Shown here piece after piece: positions 1 to 9,385 of a stretch of DNA of 64,000 bases. The stretch is from Methylococcales symbiont of Iophon sp. n. MRB-2018 (GTDB taxonomy: Bacteria; Pseudomonadota; Gammaproteobacteria; Methylococcales; Methylomonadaceae), in NCBI GenBank assembly GCA_003666325.1, contig QPIL01000121.1, forward strand, positions 1 through 64,000, read 5' to 3'. The position numbers and the translations under genes are program-made. Under the pieces are notes generated by a model that saw only the letters and a program-made list of their open reading frames with translations, did no database searches and was not told the origin of the DNA. Each line of letters opens with the position of its first letter. Positions within the stretch are counted from its first letter, which is position 1.

Positions 1-1
1 C

Positions 2-124
2 TATTTCTCGGCTAATGGTCGTGTGGCTGCGTCCCATATCCCTGCCAATTTGTCTCATTGACTCTCCTTTTTTAAGGCTAATTGCGATATAATGCCTCTC
101 TTCAGAGGCTAGTTGTGCGTACAT
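2..124 (-). mobile_element. IS30-family transposase, N-terminal part (runs off the window edge)
   Basis: Reverse-strand translation from 124: MYAQLASEERHYIAISLKKGESMRQIGRDMGRSHTTISREI, a typical IS30 N-terminal HTH; a probable IS end (aagtggtgcacttattatgcgaatc) lies at ~260-285. Confidence 0.8.
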
Positions 125-353
125 AATCCACTCCGTTTTTGTAAGAATCGGAGATTATATACCCGACCAGCCTCTGTTTTAACAAAAGAAGCTGATGGCT
201 TTTTGTATTAGATATAAAATCTAACACAAAAAAACCATCTTGTTTTCAAATGTAAGTGGTGCACTTATTATGCGAATCTAGGATTTGGTAATTCTATCAT
301 ATACTTAAAAAAAACAGTCTAAATCGTTGACTAATTATGCCTAGGATAAATTC

Positions 354-1118
354 TTAATTTTTAATACCTATTCCCTTATGTAATAAAAACAGGCTTAACA
401 ACATTAAAAATAAGATACATGCACCAGTCATGGCAAAAGCAATGCGTATATCAATATCCGTAACCCCAATTAATCCATATCGAAAAGCATTAATCAGATA
501 GAGAATAGGATTCGCTAATGAAATTTTCTGCCATATCTCAGGCAACATGGATACCGAATAAAAAATCCCTCCCAAATAACTCAAAGGGGTTAATACAAAG
601 TTAGGAATAATAGAAATATCATCAAAACTATCCGCAAAAATGGCATTGATAAACCCCGCTAAAGCAAATAGGGTCGATGTCAAAATATAAACGGCAATGG
701 AAATACCATAGTGTTTCACTGGAATATCGGTAAAGAGTAAAGAAATCAGAGTGACCACACAACCAACCAATAAGCCACGAGCAATACCACCACAGACATA
801 GCCCCATAGAATTACCCAGTTAGATAAGGGGGCAACCAGTAACTCTTCAATATGACGCTGAAATTTAGTGGAATAAAATGAGGAAACCACATTGGAATAC
901 GAGTGACTAATGACTGACATTAATATAATGCCTGGCACAATATATTGCATGTAACTTACCCCGTCTATACTGCCTACACGGTCACCAATCAAGCGCCCAA
1001 AAATCATAAAATACAGTGAAGTGGTAATCGCTGGGGGTACTAAAGTCTGTGGCCATATTCGGGAAAATCGACGTATTTCTTTGAACACAATGGTCTTAAA
1101 TGCAATGCGATTATTCAT
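354..1118 (-). CDS. ABC-2 type transporter permease (YadH-like)
   Basis: Multi-TM 254 aa protein with ABC-2 permease features (NPILYLINAFRYGLIG); paired with ABC ATPase at 1258..2181. Confidence 0.9.
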   Translation of the reverse strand: MNNRIAFKTIVFKEIRRFSRIWPQTLVPPAITTSLYFMIFGRLIGDRVGSIDGVSYMQYIVPGIILMSVISHSYSNVVSSFYSTKFQRHIEELLVAPLSNWVILWGYVCGGIARGLLVGCVVTLISLLFTDIPVKHYGISIAVYILTSTLFALAGFINAIFADSFDDISIIPNFVLTPLSYLGGIFYSVSMLPEIWQKISLANPILYLINAFRYGLIGVTDIDIRIAFAMTGACILFLMLLSLFLLHKGIGIKN

Positions 1119-1257
1119 TAAGGAGCCTTAAGATTAATTCTAAGCCCAATAGACTCTGTTTGAATATTTAGATTCAAAGCAAAAATTGCAGGCAATAGCG
1201 AACTATTATGAAAATTTTTAACACAGAAGCTGGAAATTTTTAACATAAGGTACGAAA

Positions 1258-2181
1258 TCATGAGTTAATCTGAGGTTCTTTAACCAAGTCCATAAATAGC
1301 TGTTCAAGTCGATTGGTTTTATTTTTAAGACTTAGCACTTCAATATTTTTTTCTGTCAGTTGTTGAAACAAAGGGTTTAAACTCTTATTTTTTGGCACCG
1401 TGACATTTAACGACTTACTGCCTGATAAAGCAAACTCATATCCTTCTATCTTGGGTATTTCTGAAAGGGGTCTATCCAGATCTAGTACCATTTGATCTTT
1501 GTTAACCCGTGCTAATAATTCAGACATTCCTGATTTTTCTATAATGACACCTTCATTAATAATGGCAATATTACGACATAAACTTTCGGCTTCTTGCAAA
1601 TAATGTGTGGTTAATATAATGGTGGTACCTTGTTGATTGATTTGTTTCATCATCTCCCACATGGAACGCCGTATTTCTATATCCACACCTGCTGTCGGCT
1701 CATCCAAAATTAATAACCTTGGTTTATGAACCAAGGCTCTGGCTATCATGACTCGCCGTTTCATACCGCCTGACAAGCGTCTCGATACGGTATCCTTTTT
1801 GTCCCAGAGTGACATTTGCTTTAAGCATTTCTCTGTGCTTATTTTTGCCTGTTTTCTGGGGATGCCATAATAGCCTGCTTGATTTAGTACAATATTTCTA
1901 ACTGTTTCAAACTGATTAAAGTTGATTTCCTGTGGTACCAAACCTATACAATTTTTTGCCTTAGCATTGTCTTTTTGTAAATCATTTCCAAATATTTTGA
2001 CTGAGCCACTTGTTTTATTAATCAGAGAACTAATAATACCAATAGCTGTTGATTTACCCGCGCCATTAGGGCCCAACAAAGCAAAAAAGTCGCCCTTCTC
2101 TACATCCAAATTAATTCCCTTTAGGACTTCAAGACCATTCTTATAGGTCTTTTTAAGATCTCGGATAGATAATGCATTCAT
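1258..2181 (-). CDS. ABC transporter ATP-binding protein (YadG-like)
   Basis: Walker A GPNGAGKST, signature RRLSGGMKRR, Walker B LLILDEPTAGVD. Confidence 0.93.
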   Translation of the reverse strand: MNALSIRDLKKTYKNGLEVLKGINLDVEKGDFFALLGPNGAGKSTAIGIISSLINKTSGSVKIFGNDLQKDNAKAKNCIGLVPQEINFNQFETVRNIVLNQAGYYGIPRKQAKISTEKCLKQMSLWDKKDTVSRRLSGGMKRRVMIARALVHKPRLLILDEPTAGVDIEIRRSMWEMMKQINQQGTTIILTTHYLQEAESLCRNIAIINEGVIIEKSGMSELLARVNKDQMVLDLDRPLSEIPKIEGYEFALSGSKSLNVTVPKNKSLNPLFQQLTEKNIEVLSLKNKTNRLEQLFMDLVKEPQINS

Positions 2182-2249
2182 ATCAATATGTATTTAACAA
2201 AATAACAAATTATGTTTTCTAAAGCTTGTGATTTTCGTTGTTGCTTACT

Positions 2250-2448
2250 TAGTCAACCCTTAAAAACACAACAACCATCTGATTTATAATAATAAATTAA
2301 AAAAAACCATAGACAAAACAAGCAGCATTTGGTGAAATAACGGCTATTTCTTGGTCGTTTTGCTGATAAACCATACTAACAAAATCAATCCCAAACATAG
2401 GGCAACTAAAGCGCTTTCATTCAGAGTTATTTGCTGAATAGGGTATAC
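2250..2448. repeat. Element A copy 1 (~200 bp non-coding repeat beginning tagtcaacccttaaaaac)
   Basis: Inverted copy with high similarity by eye at 57651..57847. Confidence 0.8.
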
Positions 2449-2482
2449 CGTCATCCTGCATGTTCTAAGCAGGAATCCATTA

Positions 2483-2569
2483 GTCTTGAGTCTTGAGTCT
2501 TGAGTCTTGAGTCTTGAGTCTTGAGTCTTGAGTCTTGAGTCTTGAGTCTTGAGTCTTGAGTCTTGAGTC
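2483..2569. repeat. Tandem heptamer array (gtcttga)x12 plus partial unit
   Basis: Directly read 7-bp periodicity, 12 identical units. Confidence 0.97.
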
Positions 2570-2573
2570 CTTT

Positions 2574-2741
2574 TATACCATATTCAATAAATAAATATAC
2601 TAATATAGTGCTTATATTAGTGCCTTATGTGTTTGCTAAAAATAGGGGTCTACTTATTGATAATACTAATATTTTTAGTGTGCTAATAAGGTGATAATAT
2701 GACTGCTATATTGGTGTGTTTATTTGTTGAATACGGTATTA
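2574..2741. mobile_element. Element B copy 1 (MITE-like, TIR ataccatattcaa / ttgaatacggtat)
   Basis: Terminal inverted repeats and a near-identical copy at 44333..44496. Confidence 0.8.
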
Positions 2742-2856
2742 ATCCTAAAACCCACTTGAAATAAGCAATCATACTGGCTTAAACTAACTGTTATTTTATC
2801 AGAATTTGATTTAATACCCTTTGTTTTTAAAAAGGGTATAAAAATAGGAAATAACC

Positions 2857-4356
2857 TTGAAAGAAGAATTACCCACTAACGTAGCAGCTATAGATTTAGG
2901 CTCTAACAGTTTTCATATGATTGTTTGTAAGCTTGAAAAAGGAAAACTGCGCACCATTGACCGTTTACGAGAAATGGTGCGCCTTGCTTCTGGACTGGAT
3001 GACCATAAAAAACTGGATAATAAAACACAGATTAAAGCACTGGAATGTTTAGAACGATTTGGTCAGCGTATTCGTAATTTTCCGCCAGGCAGTGTAAGAA
3101 TTGTGGGTACAAATACTCTGCGTATTGCAAAAAACTCTCAAGAATTCATCCGTAAAGCAGAAAAAGCATTAGGTCATCCCATAGATATTATCGCCGGTAT
3201 TGAAGAAGCCCGTTTAATTTACCAGGGAGTTGCCAACAGCTTAGGCAGTAATGCCAACTCTCGCTTCGTTATGGATATAGGGGGTGGTAGCACTGAATAT
3301 ATTATTGGTATCAATGATATAGCCCACACCAAAGAAAGTTTAAAAATGGGCTGTGTCACGGTCAGCAATAAATTTTTTAAAGATGGGATTATCAGTAAAA
3401 AATCTTTTAAAAAAGCGACTTTGTATGCTCAGCAAAAACTAGAACCTTATCAGCGACAATATGATATTCGTCACTGGGATGAGGCTATCGGAGCCTCTGG
3501 TAGCTTGCGTTGTATTGATAAAGTGTTAGTGGCTAGTAAATGGAGTAAAAATGGTATTACCAAAAAAGGTTTAGAAAAACTGGTTTCACATATTTTAAAA
3601 TGTAAACATCTGGATGATTTAAACCTACCTGCATTAGCTGATGAACGCCTCCCTGTTTTTTTAGGCGGTGTGATTATCATTTATGCGACTTTTCTAAAAC
3701 TCGGCATTGAACAAATGACTGTATCAGATGGTGCATTGCGCGAAGGGCTAGTTCATGATCTATTAGGTCGAATTTATAATGATGACATTCGTTCACAGAC
3801 TGTTAAAACAATAGCTGAACATTATCTGACCGATCAGGAACACTGCAAACGCATACAACAAACAGTCGATTACATGCTTAATCAACTGGACAATAGTTGT
3901 TGTACTGGAAACAGCAAGATCATCACCCAATTTTTATTATGGGCTGTCAGCTTGCACGAGATAGGTCGGAATATTGCACATAGTCAATATCACAAGCATG
4001 GTGCTTATATCATTGAGAATGGCGATTTTGCTGGATTTTCTCGACAAGACCAACAATTATTAGCAACCCTGGTTCTATCTCACCGTAAAAGGTTTTCAAG
4101 CTCAATGTTTAAAAAATTACCTGAACCTTGGAATGTTTACACCCCTTATCTGGCTATTATTTTACGTCTTGCTATTTTATTGCATCGAAATCGACACACA
4201 CTTGAAGCACCCAAGTTTAAAATTTCAATACAAGCTACTTTAACTACACTTACTTTTAATAATGACTGGTTGAACAACGCACCTTTGACAGAAACTGATC
4301 TTAAATCCGAAGCCCGCTATTTAAAAGATGCAGGATATACTTTGATTTTTAGTTAA
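2857..4356 (+). CDS. Ppx/GppA family exopolyphosphatase / guanosine pentaphosphatase
   Basis: AAIDLGSNSFHMIVCKL and VMDIGGGSTEYIIG motifs of the Ppx/GppA family; TTG start. Confidence 0.92.
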   Translation: MKEELPTNVAAIDLGSNSFHMIVCKLEKGKLRTIDRLREMVRLASGLDDHKKLDNKTQIKALECLERFGQRIRNFPPGSVRIVGTNTLRIAKNSQEFIRKAEKALGHPIDIIAGIEEARLIYQGVANSLGSNANSRFVMDIGGGSTEYIIGINDIAHTKESLKMGCVTVSNKFFKDGIISKKSFKKATLYAQQKLEPYQRQYDIRHWDEAIGASGSLRCIDKVLVASKWSKNGITKKGLEKLVSHILKCKHLDDLNLPALADERLPVFLGGVIIIYATFLKLGIEQMTVSDGALREGLVHDLLGRIYNDDIRSQTVKTIAEHYLTDQEHCKRIQQTVDYMLNQLDNSCCTGNSKIITQFLLWAVSLHEIGRNIAHSQYHKHGAYIIENGDFAGFSRQDQQLLATLVLSHRKRFSSSMFKKLPEPWNVYTPYLAIILRLAILLHRNRHTLEAPKFKISIQATLTTLTFNNDWLNNAPLTETDLKSEARYLKDAGYTLIFS

Positions 4357-4357
4357 A

Positions 4358-5641
4358 TTGATGCAAAAGTTAATACTGCTAATCCTTACACCACTACGGA
4401 TGATCTTCTTTGTTATAGCGGCTCCCGTTTTATTTTGTACTATTATCCTGCTATTTACACTGGATAATAAGGCAATAACAAAAAGCATTTGGCCATTAAC
4501 TCAAGCCGAACTCCAACGTGCTAAAGGTATCCTTAGCGATCCTCTCTCTAAAACCAGAAATACCATCCATCTCAGTGAAAATGACCTGAACATCACTTCC
4601 AGCTACTTATTAAATCAATACATTTCCAGTGCATCTAAAATCACTATTGGCGATCAACAACTCGCTTTTACCCTATCAATCCTATTAAAGGACAATAATT
4701 TTGAAAACTATGTAAATATTAGCTTTAAGCTGGCTAAACAGCAGGGCTATCCAGACATCCATACATTGCAAATAGGAAAAATAATCATTGCTGATGAATT
4801 CGCAGGCTTAATCATTGAAAGCATTATTAAATACACACCTTTAAAAGATTATTATATTCTTGCGGTAAAACATATCAAAAATATACAAATTAATAGTGAT
4901 GGTTTAGCCATTACTTATAACCCCTCCCCTGATCTAAATTTAGCGTTAAGACTCAATCTGGAAAAGAACAATTATCAATCTGTTCTTGTTTACCAACAAC
5001 TCATCAGCCAAATTATTGCTAAACATAATCCTAAATGGCGATTATCGCTGAGTGACTTATTACAACCCTTATTTAAATCTGCATATATGCGTTCAACAAC
5101 TAAAACAGCAAAAGCAGAAAATCGTGCTGTTTTAATTGCCGTCAGTACCTATGTTAATAAACATGAAATAGAAAGCTATTTACCTTTTGATATTAGTCCT
5201 GCTACAAATCAACAATATCCGACTTCTTTGTATAAAAGAACGGATATGGCAAAACATTTTATAGCTTCTGCAGTTTTGGCTGCAACGGGCGGTAAAGCAT
5301 TAGTCACTATTCTTGGTCAGGAAAAAGAACTCAATGACGCAAAACAAGGCAGTGGTTTTAGTTTTATTGACATGGCAAGCAATAAGGCTGGACTGTATTT
5401 TGGCAAAACTGCGGCTACAGGATCAAGAAACAAGGCAAGACGATTACAATTGGCAATGAGTAAAATCAAAGACTATAGTGCATTCATGCCCAATGTCGGG
5501 GATTTACCAGAAAACTTGAGTGAAAAGGATTTTAAACGTGATTTTGAATCTATCTATAGTGTTAAATATCAAAATATGTTGAAAACCATTGATAAACGCA
5601 TATCTGCTTTAATTATCTATAGAAAAAAAACTAAAGATTGA
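4358..5641 (+). CDS. Uncharacterised membrane-anchored protein, adjacent to ppx/gppA
   Basis: Long ORF with N-terminal hydrophobic segment, abutting the ppx/gppA stop codon; ATG at 4361 likely. Confidence 0.75.
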   Translation: MMQKLILLILTPLRMIFFVIAAPVLFCTIILLFTLDNKAITKSIWPLTQAELQRAKGILSDPLSKTRNTIHLSENDLNITSSYLLNQYISSASKITIGDQQLAFTLSILLKDNNFENYVNISFKLAKQQGYPDIHTLQIGKIIIADEFAGLIIESIIKYTPLKDYYILAVKHIKNIQINSDGLAITYNPSPDLNLALRLNLEKNNYQSVLVYQQLISQIIAKHNPKWRLSLSDLLQPLFKSAYMRSTTKTAKAENRAVLIAVSTYVNKHEIESYLPFDISPATNQQYPTSLYKRTDMAKHFIASAVLAATGGKALVTILGQEKELNDAKQGSGFSFIDMASNKAGLYFGKTAATGSRNKARRLQLAMSKIKDYSAFMPNVGDLPENLSEKDFKRDFESIYSVKYQNMLKTIDKRISALIIYRKKTKD

Positions 5642-5669
5642 GGTCTCATACACAAAGAGTACCTAAAAC

Positions 5670-6311
5670 CTAAGACTCATCAACTGAAACCTGATCAATG
5701 GACGCATCAACTGAAACCTGATCAATTTCAGGCGCATCTGTTGCAGCTTCAGTAAATAGAGTGGCTAAATCTAATGCCAGCATAACCGCATCTTCTCTAA
5801 CACCATCTACCGCTGGATAATAACCTTTACGCACACCAATTTCGTTAAAACCTCTTTTCTTATAAAGCGAAATAGCGGCTTCATTTGACGGTCTGACTTC
5901 GAGGAATATTGTTTCCGCTTTTTTTCTGGCACGGTCAATCATGTTTTCTAATAATTTAGCACCTACACCTTGCTTTTGCACATCAGGATCTACACAAATA
6001 TTCATGATATGTGCTTCACCCACCGCCATAGAGACAATACTGTAACCCACAATGACATCCATCTCTTCGCAAATCCAGCAACTATAATTAGCAGCTTTCA
6101 AACAATCTTTAAATATCTGCTCACTCCAAGGAAAATTGTAATTTTTACTTTCAATTTTATCTATCGCAGACAAATCTTGCAGCCGCATTCTGCGTAACCT
6201 CATTAAATCTTTTCTATCGACTGAATCGGGGAAAATCTTTGCATAAAATTCTTTATCGGCATCATAAACAACAAAATCTTTAACGGTATCCAATATTTTC
6301 CATATACTCAT
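5670..6311 (-). CDS. rimI: Ribosomal-protein-alanine N-acetyltransferase (RimI-like GNAT)
   Basis: GNAT motif (VDPDVQKQGVGAKLLENMIDRAR, EVRPSNEAAISLYKKRGFNEIGVRKGYYP). Confidence 0.88.
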   Translation of the reverse strand: MSIWKILDTVKDFVVYDADKEFYAKIFPDSVDRKDLMRLRRMRLQDLSAIDKIESKNYNFPWSEQIFKDCLKAANYSCWICEEMDVIVGYSIVSMAVGEAHIMNICVDPDVQKQGVGAKLLENMIDRARKKAETIFLEVRPSNEAAISLYKKRGFNEIGVRKGYYPAVDGVREDAVMLALDLATLFTEAATDAPEIDQVSVDASIDQVSVDES

Positions 6312-6967
6312 AATGTTTTTACTTTTTGATATACCTCATTCGCCAGCAGTAAATCCTGCCATGCCTTACGCTTTTCCAGCAAAGATCGTAATAAATAAGC
6401 CGGATGATACACTACGACCAGCGGAATATCATTTATTTGATGAGCAATGCCTCTGAGTTTTGACAATGGCTCATTAGTCTTCAGTAAAGCTTGAGTAGCC
6501 ACTCGTCCGACAGCAACAATAATTTTAGGTTTGACCCATTCAATCTGTCGCTGAATATATTGATTACAGCTATTTATCTCTTCGACTTTAGGGTCTCTGT
6601 TATTCGGCGGTCTACATTTAAGGATATTGGTAATATACACAGATTCTCTTGTTAACCCAATTGCCTGAATCATTTCTGTCAATAACTTTCCCACTTGCCC
6701 AACAAAAGGCTGTCCCGCCAAATCTTCTTGTTGCCCTGGTGCTTCACCAATAAACATCCATTCTGCATTAATATTGCCAGTCCCGAAAACGGTTTGAGTT
6801 CTAGTATTACAAAGCTCACATTTTATACAATCTATTACCTGCTTTTCTAAAACAGCCCACTCATTCTCATTAATTGATAATACAACATCGGCTTGCTTAC
6901 TATTTTTAGGAACCCAGACATCAATTCCCATAGTCTGCAAATATTGTAACCGAGTTGCATTATCCAT
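6308..6967 (-). CDS. Uracil-DNA glycosylase, family 4 (Fe-S type)
   Basis: GEAPGQQEDLAGQPFVGQVGKLL, CIKCELC, VVVYHPAYLLRS motifs. Confidence 0.9.
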   Translation of the reverse strand: MDNATRLQYLQTMGIDVWVPKNSKQADVVLSINENEWAVLEKQVIDCIKCELCNTRTQTVFGTGNINAEWMFIGEAPGQQEDLAGQPFVGQVGKLLTEMIQAIGLTRESVYITNILKCRPPNNRDPKVEEINSCNQYIQRQIEWVKPKIIVAVGRVATQALLKTNEPLSKLRGIAHQINDIPLVVVYHPAYLLRSLLEKRKAWQDLLLANEVYQKVKTL

Positions 6968-6981
6968 TTTTAATCAATGTT

Positions 6982-7007
6982 ATACTTCGCACGGTCACGC
7001 GAAGTAT
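6982..7007. other. Perfect 9-bp stem hairpin between leuA and the UDG gene
   Basis: atacttcgc-acggtcac-gcgaagtat. Confidence 0.8.
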
Positions 7008-7024
7008 ATGGATCAATAGTTGAT

Positions 7025-8581
7025 TTAAACATTGCCTTTTTGAGGGTGCTTCTTCAATTCCAAGGCTTGCAATTTACTAACGGCATTAATGTAAGCTTTA
7101 GCAGATGCAATTACAATATCGGTATCTGCACCTTGTCCATTGACAATACGTTTGCTTTTTTCTAAACGAACAGTCACATCACCTTGTGCATCAGTACCGC
7201 TAGAAATACTATTCACTGAATATAGTTCTAATGTAGCTTCTGATTTAACCAAACTTTCAATGGCTTTTAAACTAGCATCAACGGCACCACTGCCTATCGA
7301 ACTTCCTGTAACTTCTTTATTATCAATACAAAGCGTTACTGTTGAATTAGGGATTTCTCCTGTTTCAGAACACACTTTTAAAGCAATAAGTTTAATACGT
7401 TCTTCAGCATCAGAATTGACCTCTGAAATCAATGCTTGTAAATCTTCATCAACAATTTCATGCTTCTTATCAACCAATTGTTTAAATCGAAAAAAAGCAT
7501 CATTCAACTCTTGCTCGCTGTTGAACTCATGCCCCAATTTAGTCATTCGGCTTTTAAATGCATTCCTCCCAGAATGTTTACCTAAAACTATTCTATTAGC
7601 AGACCAGCCCACATCCTCTGCCTTCATAATCTCATAGGTTTCAGGATTTTTTAGAACGCCATCTTGATGAATTCCTGCTTCATGGGCAAAGGCATTTGCA
7701 CCCACAATCGCTTTATTCGGCTGAACAGGAAAACCCGTAATAGATGAAACCAGTTTGGAACAGCTTAAAATTTCACTCGTATTGATTTCAGTTTCACAGT
7801 CAAACACGTCATGGCGAGTACGCACAGCCATAACAATTTCTTCTAAAGAGGCATTACCCGCCCGCTCACCTAAACCATTAATGGTACATTCAACTTGTCT
7901 AGCACCATTTATTACCGCAGCCAGTGAATTAGCTACAGCCAGACCCAAATCATTATGACAATGAACTGAAAAAATGGCTTTGTCAGAATTTGGAATACGT
8001 TGCATTAAATTAGCAACGGTAGCTCCAAATTGTTGAGGTACGCTATAACCTACAGTATCTGGTATATTCAGTGTGGTTGCACCAGCATTAATGACAGCTT
8101 CTAAAATTCGACACAAAAAGTCTTCCTTTGAGCGCCCTGCATCTTCCGCTGAAAATTCCACATTATCGGTAAATTGTCTGCTACGTTTTACTGCTCTGAC
8201 TGCATATTCAATCACCTGCTCTGGTTCCATATTGAGTTTCATTTTCATATGGATAGGTGAAGTCGCTATAAAGGTATGAATACGGCAATTATCAGCCCCT
8301 TTTAATGCCTCCCCTGCTCGATCTATATCTTTATCTAAGGCACGAGCCAGTCCACATACTGTGCTGTCTTTTACTGCATTAGCGACAGCTTGGACGGCCT
8401 CAAAATCACCGATACTTGCGTTGGGAAAGCCTGCTTCAATCACGTCTACTTTTAAACGCTCAAGTGCTTTAGCTATTCTGACTTTTTCCTCTCTCGTCAT
8501 TGACGCACCAGGACTTTGTTCGCCATCGCGCAAAGTAGTATCAAATATTATTAGTTTATCTTTCATGACAACTCCATTCAT
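7025..8581 (-). CDS. leuA: 2-isopropylmalate synthase
   Basis: [35 protein letters not shown] motifs, LeuA regulatory domain at the C-terminus. Confidence 0.96.
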   Translation of the reverse strand: MNGVVMKDKLIIFDTTLRDGEQSPGASMTREEKVRIAKALERLKVDVIEAGFPNASIGDFEAVQAVANAVKDSTVCGLARALDKDIDRAGEALKGADNCRIHTFIATSPIHMKMKLNMEPEQVIEYAVRAVKRSRQFTDNVEFSAEDAGRSKEDFLCRILEAVINAGATTLNIPDTVGYSVPQQFGATVANLMQRIPNSDKAIFSVHCHNDLGLAVANSLAAVINGARQVECTINGLGERAGNASLEEIVMAVRTRHDVFDCETEINTSEILSCSKLVSSITGFPVQPNKAIVGANAFAHEAGIHQDGVLKNPETYEIMKAEDVGWSANRIVLGKHSGRNAFKSRMTKLGHEFNSEQELNDAFFRFKQLVDKKHEIVDEDLQALISEVNSDAEERIKLIALKVCSETGEIPNSTVTLCIDNKEVTGSSIGSGAVDASLKAIESLVKSEATLELYSVNSISSGTDAQGDVTVRLEKSKRIVNGQGADTDIVIASAKAYINAVSKLQALELKKHPQKGNV

Positions 8582-8654
8582 GAAATATGTTCAACATCTT
8601 TGTTGAAACGGGAGAAAGGGATTTATTTTTTAAGAAGATCAAAAGTTTATGCCG

Positions 8655-8771
8655 CTAAGGCAATAATCTTAAAACCAAACTCAGAGGGGATAATAAAACG
8701 ACACGCACAGAAGTCTGACCAGGATTTGGTCTAAGAAGTGAATGCTGTGCTGTGTTAGAAAAAATATTCAT
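8655..8771 (-). promoter_or_regulatory. Candidate leader peptide (38 codons) upstream of leuA
   Basis: ATG at 8771: MNIFSNTAQHSLLRPNPGQTSVRVVLLSPLSLVLRLLP*; Leu-rich C-terminal half, ~75 nt upstream of leuA start. Confidence 0.5.
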
Positions 8772-9029
8772 AGCCAATAACTATACTGTAATATTTTAAT
8801 CTACTCAAGTAATGTTTAGCACAAGAGCAGAGCAATCGGGCTTAAAAGCAGTTGAAATTATAATTTAGATACGCTGAGGTCTCAAGCTATTAACTCTTAT
8901 TTTTTAATTTTAAATGACCGCTAAAATATAGCTTCTATTATTCACCAATCTTGCTGTCATCAGGCATATTGCTCGAAAGCTGATAAAAAAATAAAAAATC
9001 ATCAAGGCTTGGGATAAAAACCAAACCAT

Positions 9030-9202
9030 TAAAAGTAGGCTGGAGTGATGCTTGGCTACTCAAAATCATTGCTCCATTTTGAAACGGTCTTTTTATTTAT
9101 TGCAAAGCGTTTAGATAGCTCTGCATTACTGAGACTGGATTATTGTATAATTTCTCTTGAATGCAAATTTGTTTTTGCATTCGTGTGATAGCCTTGGGGC
9201 AT
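9030..9202 (-). pseudogene. Degenerate IS481-like transposase remnant
   Basis: Reverse translation MPQGYHTNAKTNLHSREIIQ*SSLSNAELSKRFAINKKTVSKWSNDFE* with in-frame stops; resembles IS481-family N-termini. Confidence 0.7.
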
Positions 9203-9296
9203 ATTAATTCCTTTGTAGTGAAAGTTTAATAGGTTATCAGGGCTGTCCTTTATTATTCTTAAATCAGGTATAACGTGGTGAAACTATACACTTTTA

Positions 9297-9385
9297 GTCT
9301 TTAGTCTTTAGTCTTTAGTCTTTAGTCTTTAGTCTTGAGTCTTGAGTCTTGAGTCTTGAGTCTTGAGTCTTGAGTCTTGAGTCTT
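9297..9385. repeat. Tandem heptamer array (gtcttta)x5 followed by (gtcttga)x7 plus partial
   Basis: Directly read; variant block boundary at 9332. Confidence 0.97.

Noticed and set aside
1922-2146. Forward ORF antisense to the ABC ATPase
   Set aside because: Overlaps conserved Walker A coding sequence on the other strand.
2483-2569. Heptamer array as a coding repeat or CRISPR-like array
   Set aside because: No spacers and no supported ORF crosses it; it is a pure 7-bp tandem repeat.
7140-7637. 165-aa forward ORF antisense to leuA
   Set aside because: Antisense frame of a well-supported leuA; Ser/Leu-rich composition typical of spurious antisense ORFs. The same applies to 7755-7958, 8073-8279 and 8361-8606.
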